NCBI GenBank assembly: GCA_013697825.1
Contig: JACCWD010000122.1
Coordinates: 1-44,054, forward strand
Origin: Rubrobacter sp.
Lineage (GTDB): Bacteria; Actinomycetota; Rubrobacteria; Rubrobacterales; Rubrobacteraceae
Length of the DNA stretch: 44,054 nt
Direction: 5' to 3'
The first letter of the stretch is position 1; every line of letters begins with the position of its first letter. The notes beneath the pieces were generated by a model that was given only the letters and a program-made list of their open reading frames with translations, did no database searches and had not been told where the DNA came from. Below are positions 15,997 to 23,311 of the stretch, piece by piece. The translations under genes were made by a program, and so were the position numbers.

Positions 15997-17085
15997 TCAA
16001 ACAGCGATGAAAGCCGCGTCCCGGCCCGCGTACAACTCCATCGCCCCGGCTATCGCTTCGGCGGCGGCGGTCGGATAGTACGGGTCGGAGGCGATCTCCC
16101 TCTCCCTCGGATTCGTGAGGTGGAGGGTTTCGAGGAGGACTGCCGGGATGTTCGTCTCCCGAAGCACGTCGTACGAGCGTCCGAACTCCCCGATGTCGCA
16201 CGTCCCGAGAGCCTGGCTGACGCCGCGCTGGATGTATGTGGCGGCCATGCGACCCCGGTGGGAGCGGTACCCGAGACGTTCGAAATAAAAGGAGGCCGTG
16301 CCGTCGGCATCCGGGAAAGCGTGCGCGGCGTGGTGGATTGAGACGACCATCTTTGCCCCGGAGGAATTGGCAAGGAACGCTCGGTCCGCCGCCGACACCT
16401 CTTCGTCGCCGCTCCGGGTGAGAAGGACTTCGCGGGCGGGGAGGATCTCCGCGAGCGAGTGGGCTATCGCCAAATTGAGGTCGGCCTCCGAGACGACGCC
16501 GTCCGGGGTTTCGTATCCTCGGTCGCGCCCGCCGTGCGCGGCGTCTATGACGATGGTTCCGTCGAAGAGATCACCGGGGAAGTACCCGTTGTTTTTGTCG
16601 GGAATTTGGTGGGTTCCGAGGGTTTGGGCGGCGAAGGTGGAGATGGTTTTGAAGACCTCCCCGTCCACGACGCCGTCGGGCTGAAGCCCGGTGTTCCTCT
16701 GGAAATCGCGGAGCGCGTGGGCGGTTCGGGAGTCGAAGAGGCCGTTCACCGCGCCGGGGTCGAAGCCGAGGTCGTTGAGCATCCGCTGAAGCTCGACGAC
16801 ATCCTCGCCCCGGAAGGGCGGCTGCCGGAGATAAAGGAGGCGGCCTCCGGGGCGGTACCCGGCTTCGACGAGTTCGCGCCAGGTTATGGGGCCGACGCGA
16901 CCGTCCGCCAAAATACCGACTCTTTGCTGAAAGGCTTTCACGGCGGCCATCGTTTCATCACGGAAAACGCCGTCAATGCCGCGGCTGCCGAGGTCGAGGC
17001 CGAGGGCTTGGAGGCGGGTCTGGAGGTCAACGACCTCGCGACCGCGGTTCCCGGCCTTGAGTACCCTCATTCGACGATGTCCCAT
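15997..17085 (-). CDS. CwlM-like N-acetylmuramoyl-L-alanine amidase with two peptidoglycan-binding domains
   Basis: This is a 362-residue protein without a signal peptide. Two PG_binding_1 domains occupy about residues 15-75 and 90-150 (DGVFRDETMAAVKAFQ; NGLFDSRTAHALRDFQ). An Amidase_3 domain follows (from about 175), with zinc/catalytic motifs IDAAHGG, SEADLNL, SIHHAAH and LLETLHLTN. This order and the missing signal match actinobacterial CwlM, which in mycobacteria is a cytoplasmic activator of MurA and sits beside thioredoxin. Here too thioredoxin lies close upstream. A role in regulating wall synthesis is inferred; all zinc ligands look present, so true amidase activity remains possible. 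Confidence 0.85.
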   Translation of the reverse strand: MGHRRMRVLKAGNRGREVVDLQTRLQALGLDLGSRGIDGVFRDETMAAVKAFQQRVGILADGRVGPITWRELVEAGYRPGGRLLYLRQPPFRGEDVVELQRMLNDLGFDPGAVNGLFDSRTAHALRDFQRNTGLQPDGVVDGEVFKTISTFAAQTLGTHQIPDKNNGYFPGDLFDGTIVIDAAHGGRDRGYETPDGVVSEADLNLAIAHSLAEILPAREVLLTRSGDEEVSAADRAFLANSSGAKMVVSIHHAAHAFPDADGTASFYFERLGYRSHRGRMAATYIQRGVSQALGTCDIGEFGRSYDVLRETNIPAVLLETLHLTNPREREIASDPYYPTAAAEAIAGAMELYAGRDAAFIAV

Positions 17086-17179
17086 GTATTCGTTCGTTCC
17101 ATAAACCCAGTTTAATTGCGAAGCGCCGGGCGGTTGGGGGCGTCCGGCGCTTCGCTGCCGTAAAACGGCTTCCAGATTA

Positions 17180-17446
17180 TTAGTCCTCGACGATGCCGAG
17201 GATGTCGTCGGCGTCGAGGATCATGTAATCCGTCCCGTCGAGGGATATCTCGGTTCCCGAGTACTTGGCGAAGACGACGACGTCGCCCTTCTTGACCTTG
17301 ACTTCCTCGCCGTCTCCGACCGCGACTACTTCGGCGGTCTGGGGCTTCTCTTTGGCGGTGTCGGGGAGGACGATGCCGCTGGCGGTCGTCTCCTCGCGCT
17401 CGAGCTGCTTCAAAAGCGCCCTGTCTCCGAGTGGCTTGAAGTTCAT
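17180..17446 (-). CDS. groES: Co-chaperonin GroES (short form)
   Basis: This is an 88-residue co-chaperonin. The mobile loop that docks on GroEL is clear ([18 protein letters not shown]), and FAKYSGTEI and DDILGIVED are typical. The middle is about 8-10 residues shorter than usual, in the roof hairpin region. The ATG at 17446 has GGAGGCACC upstream. No groEL is in the window, so this may be an orphan copy. It lies between thioredoxin and the amidase, with its own promoter at 17530-17558. Confidence 0.92.
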   Translation of the reverse strand: MNFKPLGDRALLKQLEREETTASGIVLPDTAKEKPQTAEVVAVGDGEEVKVKKGDVVVFAKYSGTEISLDGTDYMILDADDILGIVED

Positions 17447-17529
17447 ATTGGTGCCTCCTCTTTCCTTTCGACTTTCCACGGACAAACGAAACTTCCGGCT
17501 GTAATCTCCCCGGAATTTCTCCGCGAGGG

Positions 17530-17558
17530 ATTGTAACCGTAAGAGTTGCGAGAAGCAA
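17530..17558 (-). promoter_or_regulatory. Promoter of groES
   Basis: On the minus strand TTGCTT (17558-17553), a 17-bp spacer and TACAAT (17535-17530) make a good sigma-A promoter about 84 bp before the groES ATG. I see no CIRCE (HrcA) inverted repeat nearby. Confidence 0.65.
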
Positions 17559-17599
17559 TCGCCAAAGCGACCTCGGACGACCGCCTCGCCGGAGCCTCG

Positions 17600-17911
17600 T
17601 TAAAGCCCGAGTTGCTCCGAGAGTTGCGCCTTCGGCAGAGCGCCGACGGCCTGGTTCGTGATCTGCCCCCCCTCGAAGCGGGCGACGGTCGGGATGCTCG
17701 TGATGCTGTAATTGAGCGTCGTGGTCGGGTTGTCGTCAACGTTGAGCTTGACGAAGCGCACATCCTCGCGCGATTCGCTCATCTCGTCGAGGACGGGGGC
17801 TATCCTTTTGCAAGGCTGGCACCACTCCGCCCAGAAATCAACGATCACCGGCTTCTCCGAGCCGAGCACCTCGTCCTTGAACGTCGCGTCGCTTACCTCA
17901 TTGACCGCCAT
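17600..17911 (-). CDS. trxA: Thioredoxin with WCQPC active site
   Basis: This is a 103-residue cytoplasmic thioredoxin. The fold signatures VIVDFWAEW, the redox CxxC (Cys31, Cys34) and the cis-Pro in TSIPTV are present. The active site is WCQPCK rather than the usual WCGPCK, which should shift the redox potential. GGAGGTAG precedes the ATG by 6 nt. It lies upstream of groES and the CwlM-like gene on the same strand, echoing the mycobacterial trx-cwlM neighbourhood. Confidence 0.94.
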   Translation of the reverse strand: MAVNEVSDATFKDEVLGSEKPVIVDFWAEWCQPCKRIAPVLDEMSESREDVRFVKLNVDDNPTTTLNYSITSIPTVARFEGGQITNQAVGALPKAQLSEQLGL

Positions 17912-18026
17912 GAAAATCTACCTCCATCGAATATGACGTTTTCACAACCCGAGTATTTTACACCCGTATGGACTCTCCTTCGGAGACCCGCCCACAAGCT
18001 GACAAGCTGGCGAGCGAAGCGAGCCG

Positions 18027-18986
18027 CTACGCCGGATCTTCCTGCAAATTCCTCGACGTGAGTTCCACTCGAACCTCCTCGGCGAGTTCTTCGGCGTGGG
18101 CGGGGTCGAAGGCTCCGGCCCCGAGGGATTCGGCGTTTGCGGCGGCGCATCCGGCGGCGAGCCGGACGGAGTCCACGGGGCCGAGCTTTCGGTGGAGAAG
18201 CCCGGCGAGAAGCCCCGCGAGGTACGCGTCCCCGCTCCCGATGGTCGAGACCCTCTCGACGACCGGGGCGAGCGCCGAGGCGATTCTCGCCTCGAATGCG
18301 AAGTACGAATGTCCTTCCGGCGATGTGATGCACGCGCTCTGTGCGCCAAGCTCCGAGAGGCGCGAAAGCCCGCGCGGGAAATCCTCCTCCTCGATGAAGT
18401 CGAAGCCCGCGACGCTCTCGGCCTCGCCGCGGTTCGGGCTGACGAGCGAGGGGTTCGCTTTCAGCGCGGCTTTGAGAACCGTCGGGGTCGAGTCCACGAC
18501 GGTGAAGAGGCCGCGCTCGCGGGCCTTCGACACGAGTCCGGTGAAGAACCCCTCGTCGAATCCCGGCGGGAGGCTCCCCGCGAAGACGACCGCCGTCGCG
18601 TATTCCATGAGGTGCTCGAAGCGGCGGGAGAACTCCCTCGCCTCGGCCTGGCTCACCTCCGGGCCGTACTCGTTTATCTCCGTCTCGGTTCCCGCCATCG
18701 GGTCTATGACGGCGATCGAAGTCCGCGAGGAACCTTCGATCTCCACGAGGTCGAAGGGTATCGCCGCCTCCGAAAGCCCGTCGCGGATCGCATCCCCGTT
18801 GCGCCCCCCGGCGAGACCCGTCGCGAGAACGGGGACACCGAGGGTGCGGAGGCTCCTCGCGACGTTTATGCCCTTGCCGCCCGCGAGGGTGACGCTTTGG
18901 GGGGCGCGGTGGCGGTGTCCGAGGGTGAGGCTCGGAGCCACGAGCGTGCGAGCCACGGCGGCGTTGAGGGTGACGGTCAGGATCAC
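18027..18986 (-). CDS. 1-phosphofructokinase/tagatose-6-phosphate kinase family
   Basis: This is a 319-residue PfkB-fold kinase of the FruK/LacC/PfkB subgroup, which phosphorylates phosphorylated hexoses. MILTVTLNAAV at the start, LAGGKGINVARSL, SLVSPNRGEAE and TIGSGDAYLAGLL (catalytic Asp) are present. The ATG at 18986 gives the family N-terminus exactly. No PTS genes are near, so a minor 6-phosphofructokinase role is as likely as fructose-1-phosphate use. It is alone in its orientation block between thioredoxin and a small antitoxin-like gene. Confidence 0.88.
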   Translation of the reverse strand: MILTVTLNAAVARTLVAPSLTLGHRHRAPQSVTLAGGKGINVARSLRTLGVPVLATGLAGGRNGDAIRDGLSEAAIPFDLVEIEGSSRTSIAVIDPMAGTETEINEYGPEVSQAEAREFSRRFEHLMEYATAVVFAGSLPPGFDEGFFTGLVSKARERGLFTVVDSTPTVLKAALKANPSLVSPNRGEAESVAGFDFIEEEDFPRGLSRLSELGAQSACITSPEGHSYFAFEARIASALAPVVERVSTIGSGDAYLAGLLAGLLHRKLGPVDSVRLAAGCAAANAESLGAGAFDPAHAEELAEEVRVELTSRNLQEDPA

Positions 18987-19121
18987 GGTCTCACCGTCCT
19001 CTCAGACTCGACGGAGAGCCATTCCCCCCGTAACCAAATCGCCGGAGGACTCCGCCGGCTTTGCCGAGCACCGCACAACCGTCCGGCTCGATCCATGCCG
19101 CAGCCTCGCCGAAGGAAAATT

Positions 19122-19391
19122 TCAGGTTCGCTGGTACCACGCTCTTTCTTCTTGATGCTCACCGGATTCGCCGTTGTCCTCGCCACGGTATTTGCCATGC
19201 TCGGAGGCCGCGCTTTGATCCGCCGCCGATCCCTCGGCCTTCCCCTCTTCACTCATGGCCGTGATCATCTCCATAGCGTACCCGCGAACGCTCTCGAGTC
19301 TCTCCTCGACTTTCTTGAGTCGCTCGTACTCGTCGAGCGGCAAGACCGCGTGCGTCCTCTCTCCACCTTCGTCCACAAGATATCCGGGCAT
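19122..19391 (-). CDS. Small Phd/YefM-like N-terminal protein with charged tail
   Basis: This is an 89-residue protein. MPGYLVDEGGERTHAVLPLDEYERLKKVEERLE resembles the N-terminal part of Phd/YefM-type or RHH-linked antitoxin regulators, where a strand ends in LPLDEYE. It is followed by a coiled coil and a polar Glu/Gly/Ser tail. The ATG at 19391 is preceded by GGAGGGGAA. No toxin gene is adjacent, so it may instead be a stand-alone actinobacterial protein. Confidence 0.6.
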   Translation of the reverse strand: MPGYLVDEGGERTHAVLPLDEYERLKKVEERLESVRGYAMEMITAMSEEGKAEGSAADQSAASEHGKYRGEDNGESGEHQEERAWYQRT

Positions 19392-19474
19392 TTCCCCTCC
19401 CTGTTTCGTGTTCACTCCACACGAATGATAACCCACCGAAATACCGCACGCCAAAACCGCCCGCCGAACCGAAC

Positions 19475-20653
19475 TCATTGCCACAGCCCGGAAACCGAGA
19501 ACCACGCCCGCTGCCATATAGGAGCCTCCTCATACCCCCTTCCCGCGACGAGCGGGCTTTCCCCCACCACCTCGCCGTCCACCGTCAAAACGACCTCGCC
19601 GAGAGTGTCGCCCCGCCCCGCCGAGTCGGGGAGTTCTTCCATCACGGAGACCTCCCTCTCGACTTCGGAGGCGGCTCCGACGACCCACTCGACATCCTCG
19701 GCGGCGACGAGCGGCACCGTCTCGTCGCGGCGGTATGGAGCATCCGTTTCGGTGTATCGCTCTCCTTCGGCGATGAGCGCGGGTCGCTCGAACGCGGCGA
19801 AGCCGTACTCGAGCATCGCCACCGCGTCGGCGTATCGGTCCGTTTGGGTTCCGAGGATGACCGAGACGTATGACTCGTTCCCCGAGGCGGCGGAGGAGAC
19901 GAGACTCGGCCCCGCCCCCGGCGTCGTCCCGGTCTTCACCCCGGTCGCGAGCGGATACAAAACGAGGAGGTCGTTCGTCGCGACGAGCGGGATCTCGCGC
20001 TCGGGGGTGGATATGGTCGCGGATTCCATGGCGACCGCTTCCCGGAAGAGGTCGTGCTCGAACCCGGCCCGAGCCATGAGCGCGAGATCCCCCGCGCTCG
20101 AATAATGCTCCCCGGAGTCGAGGCCCGTAACGTTGTCGAGGCTCGTCTCTTCGAGGCCGAGTTCTTCCGAAAGCGCGTTCATCCTCTCGACGTACCGGTT
20201 CACGCTCTCCTCGCCCTCTCCGCCACCGAGATGCTCCGCGAGGGCGTACGCCGCGTCGTTGCCGGACGGGACGAGAGTTCCGACGAGAAGCTCCCGAACA
20301 CTCAATACGTCCCCCGCCACGAGTCCGGCGTTGCTGTATTCCGGGGTGGCGTATGCCGCCGCGTCCGCGGAGACGACCACTTCATCGTCGAGGGAGGCTT
20401 CCCCGGCCTCGACCATTTCCAGAGCCGTGAGCGCGGTCATCATTTTGCTCGTCGAACCCGTCGGGAGCGGCTCGTCGGCGTTCTCCCCGGCGAGCATCTC
20501 GCCGCTTTGGAGGTCGGCTATGGCCCACGCTTCGGCGGCGACCTCCGGCGGGGGCGTGGATTCCTGCGCGTACGCCGCCCCGAACCCCGCCGAAGCCATG
20601 AAGGCCGAAGCGAGGCAAACGACGAGGGCGAATTTTGCGCGGTAAAAATCCAA
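19475..20653 (-). CDS. dacA: D-alanyl-D-alanine carboxypeptidase (penicillin-binding protein 5/6 type)
   Basis: This 392-residue exported serine peptidase trims pentapeptides in peptidoglycan. A signal peptide covers about residues 1-30 (ending AAYAQ). The three penicillin-binding motifs are present in order: STSK, SGN and KTGTT. A C-terminal beta domain ends with the amphipathic APIWQRAWFSVSGLW, which fits membrane anchoring. The start is TTG at 20653, 11 nt after a TATAAT box, so the mRNA is nearly leaderless. Confidence 0.94.
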   Translation of the reverse strand: MDFYRAKFALVVCLASAFMASAGFGAAYAQESTPPPEVAAEAWAIADLQSGEMLAGENADEPLPTGSTSKMMTALTALEMVEAGEASLDDEVVVSADAAAYATPEYSNAGLVAGDVLSVRELLVGTLVPSGNDAAYALAEHLGGGEGEESVNRYVERMNALSEELGLEETSLDNVTGLDSGEHYSSAGDLALMARAGFEHDLFREAVAMESATISTPEREIPLVATNDLLVLYPLATGVKTGTTPGAGPSLVSSAASGNESYVSVILGTQTDRYADAVAMLEYGFAAFERPALIAEGERYTETDAPYRRDETVPLVAAEDVEWVVGAASEVEREVSVMEELPDSAGRGDTLGEVVLTVDGEVVGESPLVAGRGYEEAPIWQRAWFSVSGLWQ

Positions 20654-20664
20654 AACCGCACGGG

Positions 20665-20670
20665 ATTATA
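20665..20670 (-). promoter_or_regulatory. -10 box TATAAT of dacA
   Basis: The minus strand reads TATAAT, 11 nt before the TTG start. No -35 match is seen. Confidence 0.55.
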
Positions 20671-20731
20671 GTGTCTCGGAGGGAAGAATGCGGCGAGGTT
20701 CGGGGCTTTCCGCAAGCGAGGCGACACAAGA

Positions 20732-20737
20732 TATAAT
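20732..20737 (+). promoter_or_regulatory. -10 box TATAAT of the redoxin gene
   Basis: A consensus TATAAT lies 39 bp before the GTG at 20777. It is divergent from the dacA -10 box 61 bp away, so the two promoters share the gap. Confidence 0.55.
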
Positions 20738-20776
20738 CGCGGGCGACGTGAGTTCCCTTCAAAATCCCGAGTCTCT

Positions 20777-21292
20777 GTGAGGCGCCTCGTCATAGTCGCG
20801 GTTCTCGTGGCGGTTCTCGCCGTTTCGTACCGCTCCTTCGGGAGCGCGGAAACGGGTACGGGGTCTTTGACGCTCCCGCAGCCTTCGCCGAACATCGGGG
20901 AGGTTGCCCCGCCGTTCACCGTGCCGAGCGAGGAGGGCGGCTCGTTCGAGCTTTCGGAGGAGGGGGCTTATGTGCTCGTCTTTTTGAGCACGCTCAACGG
21001 GCAGTCGAACCAGGCGAGGGTCGGATTCGAGGATCTCGCACAGGAATACTCCGGCGAGGACATCGAGTTCGCCGTCGTGTACGTGAACAGCGCGCCCAAC
21101 GACGAGAGCATCGCCTACGAGGTCCTCCAAGACAGGACGGGGAAGCTCACCTCGGAATACAACGTGAAAAGGGTGCCGCGCCTGTTCCTCATCGAAGACG
21201 GAAGAGTCCGCCTCGTCCAAAACGGCTATTATCCAGAAAACGAAGAACAGCTCGAAGAGGAAATACAAGCCCTCCTCGAAAGCCGCAACTGA
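20777..21292 (+). CDS. Membrane-anchored thioredoxin-fold protein lacking cysteines
   Basis: This 171-residue protein has an N-terminal signal or anchor segment (LVIVAVLVAVLAVSY), then a TlpA/AhpC-TSA-like domain: PNIGEVAPPFTVPSEEGG, YVLVFLST, VVYVNS and VKRVPRLFLIEDGR with the cis-Pro. Where family members have WCxxC it reads LSTLNGQSN, and the whole protein has no Cys, so redox catalysis is excluded. It may bind a partner or act as a structural relative. The start is GTG. A 30-codon membrane gene follows closely. Confidence 0.8.
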   Translation: MRRLVIVAVLVAVLAVSYRSFGSAETGTGSLTLPQPSPNIGEVAPPFTVPSEEGGSFELSEEGAYVLVFLSTLNGQSNQARVGFEDLAQEYSGEDIEFAVVYVNSAPNDESIAYEVLQDRTGKLTSEYNVKRVPRLFLIEDGRVRLVQNGYYPENEEQLEEEIQALLESRN

Positions 21293-21314
21293 CCGAACGA
21301 AGAGAGGACATACC

Positions 21315-21407
21315 ATGACGAGGGAAGCCATAGTCCAGATTTTCGGAGCCGCCGTCGCGATCGGCTCCATAGTCGTCCTCATAGTCGGGCTCACACACCT
21401 TTATTGA
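21315..21407 (+). CDS. 30-residue single-span membrane microprotein
   Basis: The frame encodes MTREAIVQIFGAAVAIG and then a hydrophobic run ending VGLTHLY. One transmembrane helix covers about residues 9-27. AGAGAGGAC upstream is a plausible ribosome site, and it begins 22 nt after the redoxin stop. It may be a small partner of the redoxin-like protein. It is short, so chance is possible. Confidence 0.5.
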   Translation: MTREAIVQIFGAAVAIGSIVVLIVGLTHLY

Positions 21408-21439
21408 GCCGATTCGTGCGGTCAAGCGATGGAACATGT

Positions 21440-21462
21440 CCGTAGAGACGTGGTCTCTACGG
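21440..21462. repeat. GTAGAGAC-type palindrome, likely terminator
   Basis: CCGTAGAGAC (21440-21449) and GTCTCTACGG (21453-21462) are a perfect 10-bp inverted repeat with a 3-nt loop. A further stem, CGTCCGT/ACGGACG enclosing a T6 run, follows up to about 21500. They separate the redoxin unit from the convergent pyrF. The GTAGAGAC/GTCTCTAC word resembles interspersed palindromes known from other phyla. Confidence 0.6.
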
Positions 21463-21506
21463 AGCGTCGTCGTCCGTGAATACTCCTTTTTTGGACGGAC
21501 GCGCTA

Positions 21507-22349
21507 TCATAGCCTCGCCCCGATGGAGCGAAGCTCGTCGCGGGCCTCCTTCGCCGCCTTCGCGGCGGCCTCTCGGTATTCTCCGCCGGACTTTTCGTAG
21601 GCGTAAAGTATTTCTCGGCTGCTGTTCACGAGGACTCCGCCGTCCCACCCGTCGAGGAGCGGCCTCACCGAGGAAGCCCCCCCTCCCTGCGTACCATAGC
21701 CCGGCACGAGGAAGAGGGCTTCCGGCAACATCTCCCGCACCTTCGCCCCGGCTTCCGGGCGGGTGGCCCCGACGACCGCCCCGGCGTCGGTGTATCCGCC
21801 CTCGGTGCGGCGGCCTAGCTCGGCTATGAGACGGGCCGCCGCCTCGTGGAGCGGCGGCGAGACCGACTCCCCGAAAGCCGATGACGACGGATTCGAGGTC
21901 GAGGCGAGGACGAACGCTCCGCCCCCCCGGTCGAGGCTCCGTGCCTCTTCGAGGAAAGGTTCGACGGCCTCGGCCCCCATGTACGGGTTCACGGTCGCGC
22001 ACGTCGCCCCGAAGGTTCGGAGGTGCGCCTCGGCGTATGCCTCCGCCGTGCTTCCGATGTCGCCGCGCTTCACGTCGGCGATGGTGGGGAGGTCGAGGTC
22101 GGTGGCCGCCTTTATGATCTCGGCGTATATCTTCGTCCCCTCAATTCCGAGACGTTCGAAGTACGCCGACTGTATCTTCACCGCCGCCGCGTACGGCGCG
22201 GCAGCCTCCAAAATCCCGAGGCAAAACGAGCGGACGGCTTCGATCTCGGCCATGCCCCCGAGTTCTTCGGGGAGGCGGTTCGGAGCCGGGTCGAGGCCGG
22301 CCACGAGGACGCTCTTCTTTCTTCGAGCCGAGTCTACGAGGGCTTTCAG
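21507..22349 (-). CDS. pyrF: Orotidine 5'-phosphate decarboxylase, type 2
   Basis: This enzyme catalyses the last step of UMP synthesis. VAGLDPAPNRLPEE, VKIQSAYFERLG, the catalytic ADVKRGDIGST and NPYMGAEAVEPFL are characteristic. An in-frame GTG at 22304 gives 265 residues but cuts the usual first helix and has no ribosome site. Extending to a CTG at 22349 restores the expected N-terminus (KALVDSARRKKSVLVAGLDP) and sits 4 nt after GGAGG. I therefore favour the CTG, giving 280 residues. The hup terminator lies directly upstream. Confidence 0.93.
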   Translation of the reverse strand: MKALVDSARRKKSVLVAGLDPAPNRLPEELGGMAEIEAVRSFCLGILEAAAPYAAAVKIQSAYFERLGIEGTKIYAEIIKAATDLDLPTIADVKRGDIGSTAEAYAEAHLRTFGATCATVNPYMGAEAVEPFLEEARSLDRGGGAFVLASTSNPSSSAFGESVSPPLHEAAARLIAELGRRTEGGYTDAGAVVGATRPEAGAKVREMLPEALFLVPGYGTQGGGASSVRPLLDGWDGGVLVNSSREILYAYEKSGGEYREAAAKAAKEARDELRSIGARL

Positions 22350-22368
22350 AATTCCTCCGGGGGAAGAA

Positions 22369-22400
22369 AAAGCGGCGCGGATGGAGTTCCGCGCCGCTTT
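22369..22400 (-). terminator. Strong intrinsic terminator between hup and pyrF
   Basis: AAAGCGGCGCGGA (22369-22381) and TCCGCGCCGCTTT (22388-22400) form a perfect 13-bp stem with a 6-nt loop, then TTTTC on the minus strand. It ends hup, but it also lies only about 10 nt before the pyrF Shine-Dalgarno sequence, so it may act as an attenuator for pyrF. Confidence 0.85.
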
Positions 22401-22422
22401 CGGTGCGTCAGCTTGGGTTCCG

Positions 22423-22695
22423 TTATTTGATGGAGTCCTTGAGTGCGTTTCCGGCGGTGAACTTCGGAACCTTCGAGGCGGGGATGTTTATCTTCGCCTT
22501 CGTCTGCGGGTTGATTCCCTGACGCGCGTCGCGCTCTTGTACGTAGAATTTGCCGAAGCCCGTGATCTGCACGGCGCCGCCCGATTTAAGCTCGCTCTTC
22601 ACGACTTCGGTGAAAGCGTCGAAATGCTTTTGGGCATCGCTTTTGGAGCCGCCCGTCTCATCGGCTATCTTCTGGATCAAATCCGTCTTGTTCAC
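22423..22695 (-). CDS. hup: DNA-binding protein HU
   Basis: This is a 90-residue nucleoid protein. MNKTDLIQKIADETG, the beta-arm base GFGKFYVQERDARQGINPQT and the DNA-intercalating Pro in the arm (GINPQTKAKI) are typical. It has no long basic C-terminal tail as in mycobacterial HupB. The start is GTG with a perfect AAGGAGGT 10 nt upstream. Its own promoter and terminator make it a highly expressed single unit between pyrE and pyrF. Confidence 0.96.
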   Translation of the reverse strand: MNKTDLIQKIADETGGSKSDAQKHFDAFTEVVKSELKSGGAVQITGFGKFYVQERDARQGINPQTKAKINIPASKVPKFTAGNALKDSIK

Positions 22696-22746
22696 TTCCT
22701 ATACCTCCTTGTTGCTTTCGTTCCTTTTCCCCTCCAGCTTCGGGGG

Positions 22747-22775
22747 AATATATCAAAGATACAATAACGCCTCAA
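22747..22775 (-). promoter_or_regulatory. Promoter of hup
   Basis: On the minus strand TTGAGG (22775-22770), exactly 17 bp, then TATATT (22752-22747) form a near-consensus sigma-A promoter. The -35 overlaps the pyrE stop codon. Confidence 0.75.
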
Positions 22776-23311
22776 TCTCCTTTGACTACCCTCAAATCCC
22801 CTATTTTAAGCAGGGATCGAAACTCGAAAGCTCCGAGAAGCCCCTCCACCCCACCCTCGCGGCGATCCAAAACCGCCACGATGCGCTCGACTTCGACCCC
22901 GCCTTCGACGAGCTTTTCGGCGGCAGCCACAGCCTGCGTCCCGGTCGAAACCACGTCTTCTATGAGGACGACCTTCTCCCCCGCTTCGAGGTTTCCCTCG
23001 ACGTTTTTGGCCGTCCCGTACTCCTTCGCGCCCTTCCTCACGATGACGTATGGAAGCCCGCTCGCGAGCGAAGCCGCGGCGGCGAGCGGGACGGCCCCAA
23101 GCTCCACCCCCGCGAGCCGATCCACGCCTTCGGGGAGCGAGGCGGCGATTTCCGACGCGAGATCCCGGAGGAGCCCCGGCTCGGTGGAGAAGAGGTATTT
23201 GTCCACGTAGAAATCGCTCCGCTCGCCGCTCGAAAGGATGAAATCCCCTTCGAGGAGCGCGGCTTCGGCGACCCGCTCGGCGAGACTTTGCTCCTTACGC
23301 TCCGGGGCCAT
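22772..23311 (-). CDS. pyrE: Orotate phosphoribosyltransferase
   Basis: This is a 179-residue cytoplasmic enzyme making OMP from orotate and PRPP. The PRPP-binding motif VVLIEDVVSTGTQ, the substrate region SSGERSDFYVDKY and VRKGAKEYGTAK (flexible loop) are present. Its ATG overlaps the end of the upstream coiled-coil gene by 17 nt, so translation is coupled. pyrF, the next step, is two genes away on the same strand. Confidence 0.94.
   Translation of the reverse strand: MAPERKEQSLAERVAEAALLEGDFILSSGERSDFYVDKYLFSTEPGLLRDLASEIAASLPEGVDRLAGVELGAVPLAAAASLASGLPYVIVRKGAKEYGTAKNVEGNLEAGEKVVLIEDVVSTGTQAVAAAEKLVEGGVEVERIVAVLDRREGGVEGLLGAFEFRSLLKIGDLRVVKGD

Noticed and set aside
17447-17599. CIRCE element before groES
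   Set aside because: No TTAGCACTC/GAGTGCTAA-type inverted repeat is present.
18983-19252. 89-codon minus-strand frame overlapping the 1-phosphofructokinase start
   Set aside because: Composition is Arg-rich, it lacks a ribosome site and overlaps the better antitoxin-like gene.
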